From: an uncultured Muribaculaceae bacterium
GTDB lineage: Bacteria > Bacteroidota > Bacteroidia > Bacteroidales > Muribaculaceae
Direction of reading: 5' to 3'
NCBI GenBank assembly: GCA_910587475.1
Contig: CAJUMR010000005.1
Span: 1 to 64,000, forward strand
Length of the DNA: 64,000 nucleotides
In this document: in pieces, positions 1 to 7,799 of the stretch
Numbering within the stretch: the first letter of the stretch is position 1
Layout: every line of letters begins with the position of its first letter
Translations under genes and position numbers: made by a program
Notes under the pieces: model-generated
The model's input: the letters and a program-made list of their open reading frames with translations, nothing else
Database searches by the model: none
What the model was told of the DNA's origin: nothing

Positions 1-51
1 ACGACCCCGAGATTACAAATCACGTGCTCTGGCCAACTGAGCTAAAGAGGC
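1..51 (-). tRNA. tRNA-Thr (anticodon TGT), 3' part cut by window edge
   Basis: Read on the minus strand from 51 the sequence gives an acceptor strand GCCTCTT, a D arm GCTC...GAGC and a seven-base anticodon loop TTTGTAA with anticodon TGT, which decodes threonine ACA codons. The variable loop begins before the window ends, so the T arm and the 3' acceptor strand are missing. The anticodon stem (CGTGA / TCTCG) carries a central T-T mismatch. A promoter box lies upstream at 106-136. Confidence 0.9.
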
Positions 52-105
52 ATCTCGTTCAATTTTCTATTGCATCGGGGTTGAGTTGTTTCCCTTTTGC
101 GGTTG

Positions 106-136
106 CAAAGTTACGCAAAGTTTTTATTTCTCCAAA
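106..136 (-). promoter_or_regulatory. Bacteroidota-type promoter of tRNA-Thr
   Basis: On the minus strand TTTG (133-136) is followed after 19 bases by TAACTTTG (106-113). This matches the Bacteroides sigma-ABfr consensus of TTTG at -33 and TAnnTTTG at -7. The start would fall near base 100, about 50 bases before the mature tRNA. Confidence 0.75.
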
Positions 137-222
137 ATATTTTGATGTTATTTTTTGAGATATTTTTTGTGTGTTTTGATGAAACGTTTGGATGTCAGTT
201 TTTTGAGGGGCTGACGAGGTGT

Positions 223-270
223 GAAAAAAAGAACAGGCAGCAGGTCGGTGTCTGTCGTCGCTGCTGCCTG
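223..270 (-). terminator. Rho-independent terminator of gdhA
   Basis: A perfect 10-bp inverted repeat (CAGGCAGCAG at 234-243 and CTGCTGCCTG at 261-270, 17-base loop) is followed on the minus strand by a T-rich run (TTCTTTTTTTC). It lies about 30 bases past the gdhA stop codon. The remaining gene-free bases between 52 and 302 hold only this and the tRNA promoter. Confidence 0.85.
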
Positions 271-302
271 TAGTGTTGATATCGGTCTGTCGGGAGGTGT
301 GA

Positions 303-1646
303 TCAGACGATGCCTTGCATCATCATTGCACGAGCGACTTTGAGGAATGCCGCTGTGTTTGCTCCCTTGACATAGTTGATGTAGCCGTCGGGCTGAGTGC
401 CGTGTTCGACGCATTGGCTGTGGATGTCGGCCATTATGTTGCGGAGTTTGTTGTCGACTTCTTCGGCTGTCCAGCTTTGTTTCTGTGAGTTCTGAGCCAT
501 TTCGAGGCCTGATACCGACACGCCGCCTGCATTGGCTGCTTTGCCGGGTGCGTAGAGTATCTTGGCGTCCTGGAAGGTTTTGATGGCTTCAGGAGTCGAC
601 GGCATGTTGGCGCCTTCGCTGACAGCGAAGCATCCGTTTGCAACGAGGCAGCGGGCATCGTCGCCGTCGAGTTCGTTCTGAGTGGCCGATGGCATGGCGA
701 TGTCGCAGTTGACATGCTGCCAAGGACGTTCGTGGGGGTAGTAAGTTGTTTTTTCGGGGTGTTTTGCTGCAAATTCGCTTATTCGTCCGCGGTAAAGGGT
801 CTTGAGGTCGAATATTTCGTCGAATTCTTCTTTAGTGATGCCGTCGGGGATGACTACTGATCCGTCGCTGTCGCTGAATGATACGACCTTTGCGCCGAGA
901 GCGAGAAGTTTTTCGGCGGTGTAGAGGGCGACGTTGCCCGATCCGGAGATTGCGACTTTTTTATCTTTAATGTCGATTCCGCGAGTTGCGAGCATGTTGA
1001 GGAGGAAGTAGACGTTGCCGTAGCCGGTGGCTTCGGGTCGCATCAGCGAGCCGCCGAAGTCGAGGCCTTTACCGGTGAATGTGCCTGTGAATTCGCGAGT
1101 CATTTTCTTGTACCAGCCGTACATGTAGCCGACTTCGCGAGCTCCGACGCCTATGTCGCCGGCCGGGACGTCGGTGTCAGGGCCGATGTGGCGGTAGAGT
1201 TCGGTTACGAATGCCTGGCAGAAACGCATGACTTCCATGTCGCTTTTGCCGCGAGGTGAGAAGTCGCTGCCGCCTTTGGCGCCGCCCATGGCGAGTGTTG
1301 TGAGAGAGTTTTTGAAAGTCTGTTCGAAAGCGAGGAATTTAAGGATTGAGAGATTGACAGACGAGTGGAAGCGTATGCCGCCTTTGTACGGGCCGATGGC
1401 GTTGTTGTGTTGCACTCGGTAGCCCATGTTGTTGCGCACTTTGCCATGGTCGTCAACCCACGACACTCTGAATGTGTAGATGCGATCGGGTATGCATAGT
1501 CTTTCCAGGAGGTTGTAGCGCTCGAAAGTCGGGCACGCGTCGTACACGTCGCTAATTGATGTCACAACTTCTTCTACTGCCTGAAGATACTCGGGTTCGT
1601 TGGGAAATCGACCTTTCAGGTCTTCGATAAATCCTTTTACGTCCAT
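303..1646 (-). CDS. gdhA: NADP-specific glutamate dehydrogenase
   Basis: This 447-residue protein catalyses reductive amination of 2-oxoglutarate to glutamate with NADPH in the cytoplasm. The length matches the hexameric small-subunit GDH family. Visible signatures are PYKGGIRFH (Lys88 region, substrate binding), the catalytic lysine in GGAKGGSDF (Lys124), PAGDIGVGAREVGYM, and a Rossmann dinucleotide site ISGSGNVA near residue 235. The start is the only ATG ahead of the conserved N terminus. The gene stands alone, with its own promoter at 1729-1760 and a terminator at 223-270. NADP rather than NAD specificity is assigned from overall family resemblance. Confidence 0.96.
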   Translation of the reverse strand: MDVKGFIEDLKGRFPNEPEYLQAVEEVVTSISDVYDACPTFERYNLLERLCIPDRIYTFRVSWVDDHGKVRNNMGYRVQHNNAIGPYKGGIRFHSSVNLSILKFLAFEQTFKNSLTTLAMGGAKGGSDFSPRGKSDMEVMRFCQAFVTELYRHIGPDTDVPAGDIGVGAREVGYMYGWYKKMTREFTGTFTGKGLDFGGSLMRPEATGYGNVYFLLNMLATRGIDIKDKKVAISGSGNVALYTAEKLLALGAKVVSFSDSDGSVVIPDGITKEEFDEIFDLKTLYRGRISEFAAKHPEKTTYYPHERPWQHVNCDIAMPSATQNELDGDDARCLVANGCFAVSEGANMPSTPEAIKTFQDAKILYAPGKAANAGGVSVSGLEMAQNSQKQSWTAEEVDNKLRNIMADIHSQCVEHGTQPDGYINYVKGANTAAFLKVARAMMMQGIV

Positions 1647-1728
1647 TTTTTCGGAAATTGACCTTGTTGATGAATATTTGTCATGCTGCGATAGTGGCAG
1701 AATGATGTTTATTTTTGCGTTTGTGCTG

Positions 1729-1760
1729 CAAATTTACGCATTTATCCGCTAAACAACAAA
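1729..1760 (-). promoter_or_regulatory. Promoter of gdhA
   Basis: On the minus strand TTTG (1757-1760) and TAAATTTG (1729-1736) are separated by 20 bases, a full match to the Bacteroidota promoter consensus. Transcription would start near 1723, giving an untranslated leader of roughly 75 bases before the gdhA ATG. Confidence 0.75.
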
Positions 1761-1812
1761 TTTATTCCTGAAAAATATGGGAAAATGTGGCAAAAGGCGT
1801 TGGGTTGGTGCG

Positions 1813-2538
1813 TTATGCTTTCAGAATGAGTTCGATGTGGCCGATCTTGATGTCGGCAGAAAGCTGCAAGGGCAGCCGTGACTGAGTGTCGATCTGTGCG
1901 GTCACGGGGTAATTGCTCATCGAACCGTGGTAGCTGTAGTTGAATGTAAGTTTGTAGGAGTCGTGGCCGTTGAAGTTGTCTTTGCCTTCAAAGTCGATCA
2001 CGAGTTGCTGAACGTCGCCGTCGGGGAGGTCTATGGCAATATTGATTTTCTGTCCTTCGGTGAGGTTCTCGAAATCGATTGTCCTGAAGTAGTAGAACAG
2101 GGCAAGCATGTCGGTCGAGATCGTTACGGCCTCCATCGTCCCGCTGCTTGCATCGAGGTCGCCTTCGCCGTGGATGTTGCGGTAGTTGGCAGGGTTGTTG
2201 AAAATGATCGGTGCATGATAGTGGCGAGGCTTGGAGTACCATCCGTTTTCGTATGTCACGATCTCTTTAGGCATTCCGTCAGTTTCGATCATCGAAGCAA
2301 TGAGTGTGTCGCTGATGGCGTAGGTGCGGTGTCCGATGGGCACGCTTTGTCCGTTGAGGGTGGCTGTCAGTCTGTCGTCGTCGAGGTTGAGGGTGATGAG
2401 AGCGTCGCCGGCCGAAATTTTTACAAAGCCGCAGTGATAGCAGGCTTGGTAGGTGAGTGGGGAGGAGGGCAGCGTTACTTTGGCTGACGCAAACAGGCAT
2501 GTCAGCATTATCATTGAGGCGAGGGTTCGAATTTTCAT
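1813..2538 (-). CDS. DUF3108 domain-containing secreted protein
   Basis: This 241-residue protein begins with a cleavable-looking signal peptide (about residues 1-19, ending near ASA-K). Its body resembles the DUF3108 family of envelope beta-rich proteins: a segment ending YYFRTIDF, then GQKINIAIDLPDG, and a C-terminal segment with LPLQLSADIKIGHIELIL. The family is common in Bacteroidota and its biochemical role is not known. A periplasmic or outer-membrane-associated place is inferred from the signal peptide. It lies downstream of tpx, but a terminator hairpin at 2631-2671 separates the two, so it probably has its own promoter. Confidence 0.75.
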   Translation of the reverse strand: MKIRTLASMIMLTCLFASAKVTLPSSPLTYQACYHCGFVKISAGDALITLNLDDDRLTATLNGQSVPIGHRTYAISDTLIASMIETDGMPKEIVTYENGWYSKPRHYHAPIIFNNPANYRNIHGEGDLDASSGTMEAVTISTDMLALFYYFRTIDFENLTEGQKINIAIDLPDGDVQQLVIDFEGKDNFNGHDSYKLTFNYSYHGSMSNYPVTAQIDTQSRLPLQLSADIKIGHIELILKA

Positions 2539-2619
2539 CGGTTGTCGTGTTTGTGTTTATTAATATATTATTAATGTATATAGTAACAACCGCCGTCGAA
2601 CGTTAAAGTTTCTTCATGA

Positions 2620-2671
2620 TGGAAATAAAGTAACGGCCACCGTGGCAGTTTTGGCTGCCAGATGGCCGTTA
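2620..2671 (-). terminator. Terminator after tpx
   Basis: A nested inverted repeat lies 36 bases past the tpx stop: outer arms TAACGGCCA (2631-2639) and TGGCCGTTA (2663-2671), inner arms TGGCAG (2643-2648) and CTGCCA (2655-2660). On the minus strand it is followed by CTTTATTT. A very stable hairpin with a modest T tract. Confidence 0.75.
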
Positions 2672-2706
2672 TGGGGGATTGCCTTATTGGGTGATCGAGA
2701 TGCTGA

Positions 2707-3213
2707 TCAGTCGTTGACAAGGACGTAGATCGCGCCGTCGTAGTTGGGCTCGTCTGTGATTTCGCTGACGAGATCATAGTAAATCACGTTGCGGTTTTCA
2801 TCGATGATGATGACTGCGCGGGCAAGTAGACCGGCGAGAGGACCGTCGACCATTGTCAGACCGTAGTCCTTGCCGAATTCAGGCGAACGGAAAGCAGATG
2901 CAACAGTGACGCCATCGATGCCTTCGGCTGTGCAGAAGCGCGACATTGCGAATGGCAGGTCCATCGACACGCAAAGGACAACTGTGTTCTTGAATTTTGC
3001 GGCTTCTTGGTTGAAGCGACGAACCGATGCAGCGCAGACTGCGGTGTCGAGGCTGGGGAATACGTTGAGCACGATGCGTTTGCCGGCAAAATCTTTTTCG
3101 GAGATTTCGTTGAGGTCTTTGCCTACGAGTTTGAATTCGGGGGCTTTTTCGCCCGCTACGGGCACATTACCGTAGGTTTTTACGGGAGTGCCTTTGAAAA
3201 ATATTGTTTCCAT
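2707..3213 (-). CDS. tpx: Thiol peroxidase (Tpx, atypical 2-Cys peroxiredoxin)
   Basis: This 168-residue protein has the length of the E. coli enzyme. It reduces hydrogen peroxide and alkyl peroxides with electrons from thioredoxin. The peroxidatic cysteine is Cys60 in SLDTAVCAASVRRF (TxxC with Thr57). The resolving cysteine is Cys94 in RFCTAEG. The C-terminal part (YDLVSEITDEPNYDGA) is also typical. No signal peptide is present, so action in the cytoplasm is expected. The ATG is 15 bases after the stop of the upstream secreted thioredoxin-like gene, so the two are likely cotranscribed, and a strong hairpin ends the unit at 2631-2671. Confidence 0.95.
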   Translation of the reverse strand: METIFFKGTPVKTYGNVPVAGEKAPEFKLVGKDLNEISEKDFAGKRIVLNVFPSLDTAVCAASVRRFNQEAAKFKNTVVLCVSMDLPFAMSRFCTAEGIDGVTVASAFRSPEFGKDYGLTMVDGPLAGLLARAVIIIDENRNVIYYDLVSEITDEPNYDGAIYVLVND

Positions 3214-3228
3214 ATAGTTATTTAATTA

Positions 3229-4434
3229 TTATTCTTTTGTCAGCAGAGCTGTCGACTGTATAACAAAGTCGCCGATGTCATTGTTGAAGCCTATGTGCAA
3301 ATCTTTGACGGTGGCCGAACGGTCGCATATCAGGATGACCGGCGTGACGCTGACTCCGCAGTCGCGGGCGAGACCGCGAGCGCTCATGAGTATGTGTTCG
3401 CCGGGTCTGATCTGCGAGGTGAGCGCTTCAATGGCGTCGACTTTGTTGTTGATGAAGGCCATGATCAGATCGGCTTGCATCGGCAGAGAGTCGATTGCGT
3501 CGCGCAGAAGTTGGATGGTCTGTTGCGTCGAACCTACTTCGGCGTCAAGAATGGCGATTACGGTCGGCACGGCAAATTGGTCGGCCTTTGTGATTGTGTA
3601 ACGTTCGCCGGTGGTTGTCGGCGCGGAGAATGACGGCAGGCGTCGGCCGGGCATATTCTCGAGCCGGAAAGTGCTTTCCCTGAATTTTTCGAAAATTGTG
3701 GGGTAGCGGGCGATCAGTTCTTCCTCTGACTTTGCGACAGTGAAGTCCTTTTTTGATGAATTGTAGTCGTAAGAGGCCGATATGAGTTGTTCGCCGATCT
3801 GTCCGGGATTGCTGACAAATTCGGATCTGATCGGGCGGAGGTTGTCTTTGTCGAGTATGTAGAGAAACTCGAGCGCTTCGATGCCTTGGAAGCTCCGCAC
3901 TCCGTCGACTGCCATTACGTGGCGGCGCGATATGATTGTGTCGGGGTGGACAGTGTATTTATATGTGGTGTCGGAGAGCATCGACTGGAATGTGAGCCCG
4001 ATATACTGCGGGAGCAGATCGCAGAACTGGGCTTGGTTCTGTACGCCGCGGCTGACGTCATTGCCGGGAAGGAACGGGGTGGCATCCCAATCGGCATGAT
4101 ATTCCTGAAGTCTCTGATCGCGGTATCGGTAGTGATTTCCCGGGAAGTAGGCTGAGAAGCCTTCGGATTTGTTGCCGTCTTTTTCGAGAGACCACTCTAT
4201 GAGGTAATCAGCGGCCGCAAGAGAGTCGGACGGCGATGCTGCTGTCGAGGCAAGGTTGATGTTGTAGACAACAGGAAATTCGGATGTAGGCAACAGAACT
4301 TCGTAGGTGGCTGCGGAATTAAAATCCGTCATCGCAGATAGTTCGGCCGCTAAATCGTGCAGTTGGTCTGTTTGTGATGCCTGTGCGCCTGAAGCGATGC
4401 AGCAGGCGAGGGCTAATGTGATGAATGTTTTCAT
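3229..4434 (-). CDS. Secreted protein with degenerate thioredoxin-like C-terminal domain
   Basis: This 401-residue protein has a signal peptide (about residues 1-19, ending AQA). Residues of about 30-250 form a domain I cannot place by name; it contains many Tyr/Phe and looks beta-rich. From about residue 268 the sequence follows the pattern of TlpA/thioredoxin-like proteins: PSFSAPTTTGE, then a VPTVIAILDAE strand, and CGVSVTPVILICDRSATVKDL, which matches the cis-proline loop. The usual WCxxC catalytic motif is absent: the position after the first strand reads AEVGSTQQT. It is therefore probably not a redox enzyme. It sits 15 bases upstream of tpx on the same strand. Confidence 0.6.
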   Translation of the reverse strand: MKTFITLALACCIASGAQASQTDQLHDLAAELSAMTDFNSAATYEVLLPTSEFPVVYNINLASTAASPSDSLAAADYLIEWSLEKDGNKSEGFSAYFPGNHYRYRDQRLQEYHADWDATPFLPGNDVSRGVQNQAQFCDLLPQYIGLTFQSMLSDTTYKYTVHPDTIISRRHVMAVDGVRSFQGIEALEFLYILDKDNLRPIRSEFVSNPGQIGEQLISASYDYNSSKKDFTVAKSEEELIARYPTIFEKFRESTFRLENMPGRRLPSFSAPTTTGERYTITKADQFAVPTVIAILDAEVGSTQQTIQLLRDAIDSLPMQADLIMAFINNKVDAIEALTSQIRPGEHILMSARGLARDCGVSVTPVILICDRSATVKDLHIGFNNDIGDFVIQSTALLTKE

Positions 4435-4520
4435 ATATTAATAATGTGTCAACTGCCGATATTGTTTAGCCGAGGGCAAAAAATAATGAGTTGTCGGAGC
4501 GCGTTGAGCCGGGGGAGTTG

Positions 4521-5567
4521 TCAGAATTTCAGGGAATCGAACGTTTTGCGGCCTTTAAGATAGTAGGATGTCAGAATATTGATGCGGGTGTCTTTGCGAA
4601 TGGAGAGCAGATTGATGTCGGGGTGGACAGTGTAGGTCTTTCTCATTTTTGCAAAGTCGCGGTGAGCTTTGACTATGGCCGCGGCAAATCGGAACTTAAA
4701 TGTCGCGACATATTTTGCCCATGCAATAGTGTCGAGCAGCCGGCGTCCGAATAGTTTTCGTCCACGTGTGCCATCGGGTAGATTTTTGTGGAGCATCAGC
4801 AGGTTGTTGCGGAAGTTGAGATAGGTTTTCCTCGGGTTGGAGTCGGGCAGCGAACCGCCTCCGAGATGGAAAACTGTGGCCTGCGGGACTGCCATTATTC
4901 TGTAGCCTTCCAGAAGGATGCGCCAGCAGAGATCAATTTCTTCCATGTGTGCGAAAAAGGCGGTGTCGAGTCCGCCGACACGTCTGTAGAGTTGGGAACG
5001 AATCATCAGGCAAGCGCCGCTTGCCCAGAATATGTCGGCCGGGCTGTCGTATTGGCCGTTGTCGTTTTCGCATGTTCCGAAAATACGTCCGCGGCAGTAG
5101 GGATAGCCGTTCCGGTCGATGAAACCTCCGGCCGCGCCGGCGTATTCGAATTTGGAATTGTCGCAGAAACTCAGAATTTTCGGCTGGCATGCACCGACGT
5201 CGGGATGCATTTCCATGAAGCTGTAAAGGGTGTCGATCCATCCGGCGGAAGTGGCGACGTCGGAGTTGAGCAGGACTGTGTATTTGTAGTCGGTGAGTTC
5301 GAGGGCAAGGTTGTAGCCGCCTGCAAATCCGTGGTTGTTGTCGAAGTAAAGACATTCAACCTGCGGGAAGTCGCGTTGGAGAAGTTCCCGCGAACCGTCA
5401 GTGCTGCCGTTGTCAGCAACGATAATCCTCGCTATCTGCTGATTGGTCGAAGCGATCACTTCGGGCAGAAATTGGCTGAGCAGCTTTTCTCCGTTCCAGT
5501 TCAGGATGATGACCGCAACCTGCGGGGCGGCAGTTTCTGGTGTGCTATTTGTGTCGTGGTGCTTCAT
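4521..5567 (-). CDS. Glycosyltransferase family 2 protein
   Basis: This 348-residue protein is a GT-A fold glycosyltransferase without membrane segments in its N-terminal part. Motifs are VAVIILNWNG (17-26), IIVADNGSTDGS (48-59), NNHGFAGGYNLAL (77-89), the metal/nucleotide motif NSD (101-103) and a HMEEIDLCWR segment (207-216) that corresponds to the catalytic acidic pair. The layout is that of rhamnosyltransferase-like enzymes of O-antigen and capsule loci. It overlaps the upstream acyltransferase gene by 23 bases and is the last gene of the long run that begins at typA. The acceptor and donor sugars cannot be told from sequence. Confidence 0.88.
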   Translation of the reverse strand: MKHHDTNSTPETAAPQVAVIILNWNGEKLLSQFLPEVIASTNQQIARIIVADNGSTDGSRELLQRDFPQVECLYFDNNHGFAGGYNLALELTDYKYTVLLNSDVATSAGWIDTLYSFMEMHPDVGACQPKILSFCDNSKFEYAGAAGGFIDRNGYPYCRGRIFGTCENDNGQYDSPADIFWASGACLMIRSQLYRRVGGLDTAFFAHMEEIDLCWRILLEGYRIMAVPQATVFHLGGGSLPDSNPRKTYLNFRNNLLMLHKNLPDGTRGRKLFGRRLLDTIAWAKYVATFKFRFAAAIVKAHRDFAKMRKTYTVHPDINLLSIRKDTRINILTSYYLKGRKTFDSLKF

Positions 5568-6468
5568 TGTCTTCGAATGTTACCGGGTGTTTCCACCGTT
5601 TATGAGTCCATAACCATAACGAAGGGTCTCGCCTGATTGTTGTCTCGAGTAATTCGACGTACCGGTCAGTCACGCTGAATACCTCAGAAGATGCAATGTC
5701 GTCGGTTATGTTGCGTGTGACGATATGGTAGTGGCCGCGCCGGGGTTTGTACATGTCCCAGTAGACAACTCCCATGTTGAGTTTACGAGCCAGAGTTTCC
5801 GTGCCTGTGATGAATGCGGTCGGGTGGTTGAGAAAGTTGACGACGTGGATGAGGTCGCCGTGGCTCGGATGCTGATCGCTCATGAAGCCGACGACGGCAG
5901 GCATGCCTGAATTGCGGCATGCTCTGATAATGTCGCGGAAAACGGTGTTCTTTGGGAACGATTTCGATCCGAAACGGCTGCGGAGTTTTAGCATGAGGGC
6001 GTCGGTCCAGCTGTCGCGCAATGGGCGGTAGACCTGACCGAATATAATTCCTTTGTCGGGTCGGCAGGCCGTGTGGAGGGTGACAGACGGAGCCCATTCC
6101 CAGTTGCCGCAATGAGAGAAATATACTGCCACACTGCGTCCGTCGCCGGCGTATCCGTCGATAAGGCTGACGTTGTCGAAGGTCATGCGTTTGGCCATCT
6201 GCCGGTCGGAGATGTGCAGCAGTTTTATAGTTTCAAAAATGTAGTCAGAGAAGTTGAGGTAAAATTTCCGTGCGATCTGTTCTCTTTCTTGATCGGTCTT
6301 TTCCGGGAAACTGTCTCGCAGGTTGCCGCTGACCACTTTCCGGCGGTAGCGCACGACGTAGTAGAGCAGGAAATAGGTCAAGTCGGACAAGCGGTAGAGC
6401 GCCCAGAACGGAAGCAGTGCGCAGGCGTGGAGCAGACCGAGGGCTATTGCGTGTAACAGTTTTTTCAT
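5545..6468 (-). CDS. Lipid A biosynthesis lauroyl/myristoyl-type acyltransferase (LpxL/HtrB family)
   Basis: This 307-residue inner-membrane-associated protein belongs to the LpxL/HtrB lysophospholipid acyltransferase family. It adds a secondary acyl chain to lipid A or a related lipid on the cytoplasmic face. One hydrophobic N-terminal segment (about 8-38) anchors it. The catalytic HX4E motif is HCGNWE at residues 119-124, and the second conserved block appears as MSDQHPSHGD. The start ATG overlaps the stop of mtaB (ATGA-type, 4 bases), which implies translational coupling. Its neighbourhood of glycosyltransferase and nucleotide-sugar genes supports a role in lipopolysaccharide. Confidence 0.88.
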   Translation of the reverse strand: MKKLLHAIALGLLHACALLPFWALYRLSDLTYFLLYYVVRYRRKVVSGNLRDSFPEKTDQEREQIARKFYLNFSDYIFETIKLLHISDRQMAKRMTFDNVSLIDGYAGDGRSVAVYFSHCGNWEWAPSVTLHTACRPDKGIIFGQVYRPLRDSWTDALMLKLRSRFGSKSFPKNTVFRDIIRACRNSGMPAVVGFMSDQHPSHGDLIHVVNFLNHPTAFITGTETLARKLNMGVVYWDMYKPRRGHYHIVTRNITDDIASSEVFSVTDRYVELLETTIRRDPSLWLWTHKRWKHPVTFEDNEAPRHK

Positions 6469-7799
6469 ATGATGAGATTTGCTGAGACACTCTCGCGTTC
6501 GGCGATTGGCTCGCCGATGACGACGTTGGCAATGGTGTTGTCGAGCGACCTGGCAACAGCGGGTTCGATACCTTCGATTTCGACTTTGAGATAGTTGTCG
6601 GTGAAGCCGCTTAGCGGGTGTCCGTCGCGCGGATGCTCGAGCAGAACCGGACGTGTCGTGCCGCAGAACCGTCTTGTGAAAGCGTCGAGTTTGCGCTCGC
6701 TGACAGCGAGCATCTGCCGGGTGCGCAGATGTTTTTCTTCCTGAGTGACGATGTGGTCGATGTCGAGTGCGCGTGTGCCGGGTCGTTCGGAGTAAGTGAA
6801 CACGTGGAGACGCGATATGTCGATGCTCTCGACGAACGACTTGGACAGTGCAAACTGACTGTCGGTCTCTCCGCGGGCACCGACGATGAGGTCAACACCG
6901 ATGAAGGCGTCGGGTATCGCTTTTCTGATCTTTTCCACCTTTGAAGCAAACAGGTCGGTGTCGTAGTGCCGTCGCATGAGTCTGAGCACTTCGTCAGCCC
7001 CGCTTTGAAGTGGGACATGGAAGTGGGGCATGAAGCGCTTTGACTCTGCGACGAATTCGATTATCTCGTCGGTCAGAAGATTTGGCTCGATCGAGGATAT
7101 GCGGTAGCGTTCGATGCCATCGACGTTGTCGAGCCGGCGTATGAGGTCGAGGAAGTTGTCGTCGCGTCCTTTGCCGAACTCTCCGATGTTGACGCCTGTT
7201 ATCACAATCTCTTTGCCGCCTTCGTCAGCCACCTGTCGCGCCTGGCTTACGATCTGGTCGATAGTCCCCGAGCGAGAGCGGCCTCTGGCCTTGGGGATGG
7301 TGCAGTAGGTGCACCAGTAGTCGCAACCATCCTGGACTTTAAGGAAATAGCGGGTGCGGTCGCCTCGTGAGCACGAAGGCATGAACGCGCGGATGTCGCG
7401 AGCGTCACCGACAATGCTCATCGGCTGATGCTCGGCTGACCATTTCTCGACGAAATCGCAAAGCTCGAGCTTGCGGTCGATGCCTGCGACGATTTTTACG
7501 CCGGGCAATGCAGCGACCTCGTCGCTCTTGAGTTGGGCGTAGCAGCCGGTGACGATTATCGCAGCGTCGGGAAACCGTCGGTTGAACGAACGTATGGTCT
7601 GCCGGCATTTTTTGTCGGCGAGGTCAGTGACTGAGCAAGAGTTAATGACTATGAAATCGGGCGTTTCGCCAGGAGTTATGCGTCTGACACCTTTTTCGGC
7701 AAACATGCGCGCGACGGTCGAAGTCTCGGCGAAATTGAGTTTGCAGCCGAAGGTGTGGAATAAAGCTGTGCGGTTGTCAAAAGTCGTTTTATCGATCAT
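6465..7799 (-). CDS. mtaB: tRNA (N6-L-threonylcarbamoyladenosine(37)-C(2))-methylthiotransferase MtaB
   Basis: This 444-residue radical-SAM methylthiotransferase converts t6A to ms2t6A at position 37 of ANN-decoding tRNAs. The N-terminal UPF0004 domain contributes Cys19, Cys55 and Cys86 for the auxiliary iron-sulfur cluster. The radical-SAM cluster motif is CDYWCTYC (Cys159, Cys163, Cys166). A C-terminal TRAM-like segment follows (about 380-444). The RimO relative has a different N-terminal pattern and MiaB modifies i6A; the GDARDIRAFMPSCSRGDRTRYFLK region fits MtaB best. It overlaps the upstream aminotransferase gene by 11 bases and the downstream acyltransferase by 4. Confidence 0.9.
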   Translation of the reverse strand: MIDKTTFDNRTALFHTFGCKLNFAETSTVARMFAEKGVRRITPGETPDFIVINSCSVTDLADKKCRQTIRSFNRRFPDAAIIVTGCYAQLKSDEVAALPGVKIVAGIDRKLELCDFVEKWSAEHQPMSIVGDARDIRAFMPSCSRGDRTRYFLKVQDGCDYWCTYCTIPKARGRSRSGTIDQIVSQARQVADEGGKEIVITGVNIGEFGKGRDDNFLDLIRRLDNVDGIERYRISSIEPNLLTDEIIEFVAESKRFMPHFHVPLQSGADEVLRLMRRHYDTDLFASKVEKIRKAIPDAFIGVDLIVGARGETDSQFALSKSFVESIDISRLHVFTYSERPGTRALDIDHIVTQEEKHLRTRQMLAVSERKLDAFTRRFCGTTRPVLLEHPRDGHPLSGFTDNYLKVEIEGIEPAVARSLDNTIANVVIGEPIAERESVSANLII

